Shown piece after piece: positions 60,044 to 64,000 of a stretch of 64,000 nt of DNA (its first letter is position 1; every line of letters starts with the position of its first letter). The position numbers were made by a program, and so were the translations under genes. Origin of the DNA: Variovorax sp. 770b2 (GTDB lineage: Bacteria > Pseudomonadota > Gammaproteobacteria > Burkholderiales > Burkholderiaceae_C); assembly GCF_900115685.1 (NCBI RefSeq), contig NZ_FOXJ01000001.1, forward strand, positions 1,645,796-1,709,795. Direction: 5' to 3'. Under the pieces are notes generated by a model that worked only from the letters and a program-made list of their open reading frames with translations, was not told the DNA's origin and did no database searches.

Positions 60044-61648
60044 CTATCGGTTTTCATCGGCCGGCTGCGCGGCAGGTCCTCGGCCGATCATCAGCCACGC
60101 ACTCGACGCACTGAGCACCGCGAGCCCTGCGCTCAGCAGCATCACCCAGCGGAAACCCGCCACGAACGACTCGGCCACGGCGCGCTTGACGGACGCCGCG
60201 GTGGCCGCATCGACGCCTGGCGGTATCACCGCGCCGGCCAGCTTGCTGCGCTCGCCTTCGAGGAACGCGGACACCTCGGCCGAGGCGCCCATCTCGCGCA
60301 AACCGTCGGCCAGCGCGGCATCGAAGGCCCAGGCCATGACCGCGCCGAACACCGCGATCGCCAGCACCGCCGCGGCGCGCGACACCGCGTTGTTCACGCC
60401 CGAAGCCACGCCCGCGAGATCGGGCCCGACCGCGTTCATGACGGTGGTGGTGAGCGGCGCCACCGTCACCGCCATGCCCAGGCCCAGCACCACGACCGCG
60501 GGCAGGAAGCCGCTCCAGTAGCTCGCACCGACGCCCGGCACCGCGAACAGCACGAACCCCACCGCCGCGATGGCCGGCCCGATGACCAGCGGCAGGCGCG
60601 GCCCGAAGCGATCGACCAGTTGCCCGGCCCAGCCCGAGAGCGCGAACATGATGAAGATGAACGGCAGCAGCGCCGCGCCCGCCGCGGTGGCCGAGTAGCC
60701 CTGCACCTGGATCATGTTGAGCGGAAAGAAATACAGCCCGCCGCCCAGCGCCGCGTAGAGCAGCAGGGTCAGCAGGTTCGCGCCGCTGAAGTTGCCGATG
60801 CGCAGCAGGCCCAGCGGCAGCATCGGCGTGCGCACCTTGCGCTCCACCGCGATGAAGCCCGCGCTTCCCACGACGCCGACGCCCAATGCCGCGAGCACGT
60901 AGGGCGAGTTCCAGCCCTGCGTGGGCGCCTCGATGAACGCATAGACCACGCCGCCCAGTCCGGCGGTGGCGAGCAGCGCGCCCCAAAAATCGAGCCCGCC
61001 GCTGGCCGATGCACCGTGGCTCTCGGGCACGTGGCGCCACGTGATCCACAGCACCAGCAGCGCCATCGGCACGTTGATGTAGAAGGCCCAGGTCCAGGAG
61101 ATGTGATCGACCAGGAAGCCGCCGAGCACCGGCCCCACGGCCGCCGTGATGCCGCTGAAACCCGACCAGGTGCCGATGGCCTTGCCGCGCTCCTTCGCAG
61201 GAAACGCCGCGCTGATGAGCGCGAGGCTGCCAGGCACCAGCAGTGCCCCGCCGACGCCCTGCACGGCGCGCGCGGCGATGAGCTGGTGCACGTCGGCCGC
61301 CAGCCCGCAGGCCACCGAGGAGAGCGCGAAGAGGCCCACGCCGATGGCAAAGATGCGGCGCCGGCCGTAGTGATCGCCGAGCGCGCCGCCCACCAGCAGC
61401 AGCGCCGCCAGCAGCAAGGCATAGGACTCGACCACCCACTGCGCCTGGAAGGCCGTGGCCTTGAGGTCGGACTGGATGGCTGGCAATGCGACGTTGACCA
61501 CCGTGCCGTCGATGAAGGCCATGCTCGAGCCGACGATGGCGGCTGCGAGCACCCAGGGCTTCGAGGCCGGCGGGCAGGCACTCTCTTGCGCCCCGTCGCC
61601 ATGGAGGATCAGCGTGTCGTCGCAGGGCGCCTTGCCGATCTGTGCCAT
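60044..61648 (-). CDS. MFS drug exporter, DHA2 (EmrB/QacA) family
   Basis: A 534-residue transporter with about 14 membrane helices. Motifs: FIDGTVVNVALPAI (motif D1), GGALGDHYGRRRIFAIGV (motif A) and GPVLGGFLVD (motif C), which identify proton-coupled drug antiporters. It stands 13 bp upstream of nothing on its own strand except the end of pqiC, which precedes it closely, so it may be read from the pqi operon. Substrates unknown. Confidence 0.93.
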   Translation of the reverse strand: MAQIGKAPCDDTLILHGDGAQESACPPASKPWVLAAAIVGSSMAFIDGTVVNVALPAIQSDLKATAFQAQWVVESYALLLAALLLVGGALGDHYGRRRIFAIGVGLFALSSVACGLAADVHQLIAARAVQGVGGALLVPGSLALISAAFPAKERGKAIGTWSGFSGITAAVGPVLGGFLVDHISWTWAFYINVPMALLVLWITWRHVPESHGASASGGLDFWGALLATAGLGGVVYAFIEAPTQGWNSPYVLAALGVGVVGSAGFIAVERKVRTPMLPLGLLRIGNFSGANLLTLLLYAALGGGLYFFPLNMIQVQGYSATAAGAALLPFIFIMFALSGWAGQLVDRFGPRLPLVIGPAIAAVGFVLFAVPGVGASYWSGFLPAVVVLGLGMAVTVAPLTTTVMNAVGPDLAGVASGVNNAVSRAAAVLAIAVFGAVMAWAFDAALADGLREMGASAEVSAFLEGERSKLAGAVIPPGVDAATAASVKRAVAESFVAGFRWVMLLSAGLAVLSASSAWLMIGRGPAAQPADENR

Positions 61649-61661
61649 GGGGGCCGCCTCG

Positions 61662-62324
61662 TCAGCTGTTCACCTGGCCATTCGCGCAGGCCGTGGAGGC
61701 CGGATTCGCACGCGCCGCGCTCAGGCTGCGTGCCATCGCCGCCGCCGCCGTGGCCGTCACGCGCTGGGCGCCCTGCGCCACGGCATCCACGCCGCCGCCG
61801 ACCGCTTCGCCGATGTCCAGCTGGCACACCACGGTGCGCGCCTCGTCGGAGCGCCGCAGCGTCCAGCTGAAGCTCGCATCGACACGCCCGCCGTCGACCG
61901 CGTCGAACTGCCTCAATTGCACCGCGATGCGCCAGACCGGTTGCGAGGTCTGGCGCCCGCCCTTGGTCACGTCCAGCGCACCCAGCCGCGCGGAGATGTT
62001 GCTCGCGAGCGCATCGCGCAGCTCGTTCTCGAACGACGAGGCCCAGCGATGCTGCTCGAGTACCTCGACCTTCACGCTGCCGCCCGGCTGGCGCACCACC
62101 ATCTGCGGGCGCGCGAAGCGCTCGGGCACCGCCACCGGCGCCAGTTCGATGTAGAGCGGCGCGGGGCTGCCCAGGGTCGAAGGCGCCGCGTCGGCGGCCG
62201 CGACCGGGCTGGCGAGCGTGTAGTAGTTGTCGGGCTTGCTCGCGCAGCCGGCGAGCGCCATCAAGGCAGCGCCGACGATCAGCGCGGGGTTTCCGAATTT
62301 TCCGAATGCGGCGTTCTTCATCAT
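61662..62324 (-). CDS. pqiC: PqiC-type lipoprotein (ABC transport auxiliary component)
   Basis: A 220-residue lipoprotein: lipobox LAGC near residue 26 and the DUF330/PqiC domain (YYTLASPVA, PLYIELAPVAVPERFARPQM, FENELRDALASNISARL). PqiC sits in the outer membrane and docks PqiB, forming a lipid channel across the periplasm. Its start overlaps the pqiB stop by 4 bp. Confidence 0.92.
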   Translation of the reverse strand: MMKNAAFGKFGNPALIVGAALMALAGCASKPDNYYTLASPVAAADAAPSTLGSPAPLYIELAPVAVPERFARPQMVVRQPGGSVKVEVLEQHRWASSFENELRDALASNISARLGALDVTKGGRQTSQPVWRIAVQLRQFDAVDGGRVDASFSWTLRRSDEARTVVCQLDIGEAVGGGVDAVAQGAQRVTATAAAAMARSLSAARANPASTACANGQVNS

Positions 62325-63976
62325 TTCTTGTCGTCCGGTTTGCCGCGCAGCAGCGACTCGGGATGGCGCTCCAGGTAGTCGGTCAGCACGCGCACCGAGC
62401 CCGCGGCGCGGGTCAGCTCCTGCAGCGTCTGGCGCATATCCTGTTGCAGCGGCGAATCGTCGGCCAGCGTGCGCTCGGCCGTGTTCACGGTCTTGCGCAC
62501 GTCCTTCATGGCCGCGGCCAGCTCGGGCGTCACGTCGTTGTTGATGCGCGTGACGGTCTGCTCGGCGCTGGTGAGCGTCTTGTTGAGCGTGGCGAGGGTG
62601 GTGCGCAGGTCCGCCGCGATCTGCTCGTAGGGCACCTTGTTCAGCTTGCTTGCGATTTCCTGCACCTGCGACTGGATCTCGTCCAGGCTGTTGGGCATCG
62701 TGGGCAACTCGATGGGGCTCCTGGCCAGGTCGATCTTGGCGGGCGGCGCCTTCGGGAAGAAGTCGAGCGCGACGTAGACCGAGCCGGTCAGCAGATTGCC
62801 GTTGCGAAGCTGCGCGCGCAAACCCTTCTCGGCCAGGAAGCGCAGGCGCTCCTGCTGCGTGGCGCGCGACTCCGTGCCCTGCGGCTGCCCGGTCTCGCGG
62901 CGGCGCAGGCGGTCGGGATAGATCTGCACCAGCACCGGCATGCGGAACTCGCGCTCGGCGCGGTCGAACTCCACGCCGATCGACTTGACCTCGCCGATCA
63001 CCACGCCGCGGAAATCGACCGGCGCCCCGGGCACGAGGCCGCGCAGCGACTGGTTGAAGTACATCAGGAGCGTCTGCGAGGGACCGTCGGGTTCCTTCAT
63101 GGCCGCGGCTTCGTCCTGCGCGAGCATGAAGGCGGTGTTTTCCTTGGCGAGCGGACCCATCGCATCCTCGGGCGCCTGGAAGGCGATGCCGCCGAGCAGG
63201 ATGGTCGCCAGCGACTGCGTGCGCAGCGTGAAGCCGCTGGCGCTCAGTTGCGCGTCGATGCCGCTGGCCTGCCAGAAGCGCGTGTTGACGCCCACGAACT
63301 TGTCGTACGGCGCATTGACGAACACGCGCAGCGTGACGCCGCGGCCATCGCCGTCGAGTTCGTAGGCGGCCACCTGCCCCACCTTGATCCGGCGGAAGTA
63401 CACGGGCGAGCCCACATCCAGCGAACCGATGTCGGTGGAGCGCAGCAGGAACTGCTGCCCCGAGTCGTCGCGCGTGACGATGGGCGGCGCCTCCAGGCCC
63501 TTGAATTCACCCGCGGTTTCCTTCGACACGCCGGCATCGGCGCCGATGTAGGCACCCGACAGCAAGGTGCCCAGGCCCGAGATGCCCGAGGTATCCAGGC
63601 GCGGCCGCACGACCCAGAAGCGCGAATCGTCGGAGGTGAAGCTCTCGGCATCCTTGTTGAGCTGCACCAGCACCCGCACATGCGAGCGGTCGCGCGCCAG
63701 GCGCAGGCTCTGCACGAGGCCGATCTGCACGTCCTTGTATTTCACCGCGGTCTTGCCGGCCTCCAGGCCTTCGGCGGTCTTGAAGGTGAGCACGATCTCG
63801 GGGCCGCGCTCCAGCAGGATGCGCGCCACCAGCGTCACGCCCACGAGCGCAGCCACGATGGGAATCAGCCAGATCAGCGAGGGCAGCCACTCGCGGCGGC
63901 GCTTGACCTGCGGCTTTGGCAATGGCGGCGCGGACGGCGCCGGTCTGTCTTGCGGTTGCGGATCTTCTTCACTCAT
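62321..63976 (-). CDS. pqiB: PqiB-type MCE (MlaD) domain protein
   Basis: A 551-residue inner-membrane-anchored protein with one N-terminal membrane helix (LPSLIWLIPIVAALVGVTLV) and three MCE domains (about 55-145, 170-260, 295-400; e.g. GLEAGKTAVKYKDVQIGLV, GSPVYFRRIKVGQV, GAPVDFRGVVIGEV), then a long helical tail (about 420-540) forming the needle-like tube. It moves lipids between membranes. PqiA is expected just outside the right edge. Confidence 0.95.
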   Translation of the reverse strand: MSEEDPQPQDRPAPSAPPLPKPQVKRRREWLPSLIWLIPIVAALVGVTLVARILLERGPEIVLTFKTAEGLEAGKTAVKYKDVQIGLVQSLRLARDRSHVRVLVQLNKDAESFTSDDSRFWVVRPRLDTSGISGLGTLLSGAYIGADAGVSKETAGEFKGLEAPPIVTRDDSGQQFLLRSTDIGSLDVGSPVYFRRIKVGQVAAYELDGDGRGVTLRVFVNAPYDKFVGVNTRFWQASGIDAQLSASGFTLRTQSLATILLGGIAFQAPEDAMGPLAKENTAFMLAQDEAAAMKEPDGPSQTLLMYFNQSLRGLVPGAPVDFRGVVIGEVKSIGVEFDRAEREFRMPVLVQIYPDRLRRRETGQPQGTESRATQQERLRFLAEKGLRAQLRNGNLLTGSVYVALDFFPKAPPAKIDLARSPIELPTMPNSLDEIQSQVQEIASKLNKVPYEQIAADLRTTLATLNKTLTSAEQTVTRINNDVTPELAAAMKDVRKTVNTAERTLADDSPLQQDMRQTLQELTRAAGSVRVLTDYLERHPESLLRGKPDDKK

Positions 63977-64000
63977 GCTGCTTGTTCTTCCCTGTTCTCG

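Overview
The window is GC-rich (about two thirds G+C) with dense, mostly single-strand gene runs, ATGA stop/start overlaps and protein families typical of Burkholderiales. The order ygfZ / mltG-tmk-holB-pilZ-tatD, the PaoABC-type aldehyde oxidoreductase, Bug-family binding proteins and many short catabolic operons suggest Comamonadaceae, most likely Variovorax or a close relative. This is inference from gene content. No rRNA, tRNA, CRISPR array, insertion sequence or prophage was recognised.

Layout. 1-3.2 kb: periplasmic molybdenum aldehyde oxidoreductase genes paoA-paoB-paoC (paoC runs off the left edge). 3.4-5.4 kb: five small proteins (DUF1488-like, secreted, PRC-barrel). 5.5-12.7 kb: a four-gene operon (flavin monooxygenase, RidA-like, MOSC protein, VanB-type reductase), a secreted CocE/NonD hydrolase and a TetR-type regulator. 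The operon and the hydrolase gene share the same pair of CGAT-N4-ATCG palindromes, 62 bp apart centre to centre, so they probably form one regulon. 12.9-19.5 kb: housekeeping cluster (DUF2726, DUF4124, ankyrin, tatD, pilZ, holB, tmk, mltG, then ygfZ divergently). 19.6-23.7 kb: lipoprotein, a fused thioesterase/acetyltransferase, an HSL-type esterase and an iron-containing alcohol dehydrogenase.

24-31.8 kb: an orphan type VI secretion tip island: VgrG, small membrane protein, DUF2169-pentapeptide protein, second pentapeptide protein, DUF3540 and DUF4150 (PAAR-like), with no recognisable toxin/immunity pair. 31.8-38.7 kb: accessory genes with patchy composition (tannase-like esterase, an AT-rich gap holding the broken tail of a Bug-family gene, S10 carboxypeptidase lipoprotein, EF-hand-like protein, intact Bug protein, beta-helix protein). 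38.8-43 kb: patatin-like lipase, VapC/Phd toxin-antitoxin pair with a palindromic operator, and tex. 43-47.9 kb: a LuxR/HisKA_3 two-component pair beside a cluster of small secreted, low-complexity proteins preceded by a 20-codon leader ORF.

47.9-51.4 kb: GIY-YIG protein and MarR regulator from a probably leaderless, operator-covered promoter, then DUF2239, a MATE exporter and a VOC protein. 51.6-57.6 kb: a LacI-controlled TRAP-transport and carboxylate/lactone catabolic operon with a perfect palindrome over its promoter. 57.7-64 kb: HD-domain protein, a double-PAN alkaline-phosphatase-like protein, a DHA2 drug exporter and pqiC-pqiB. A 96-bp dispersed palindromic repeat occurs twice, at 23.8 and 58.3 kb, in opposite orientations.

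The most promising candidates for undescribed biology are the TetR twin-operator regulon with its split YcbX/mARC-like MOSC plus reductase pair, the effector-less VgrG/DUF2169/pentapeptide island, and the two-component-linked secreted low-complexity protein cluster.
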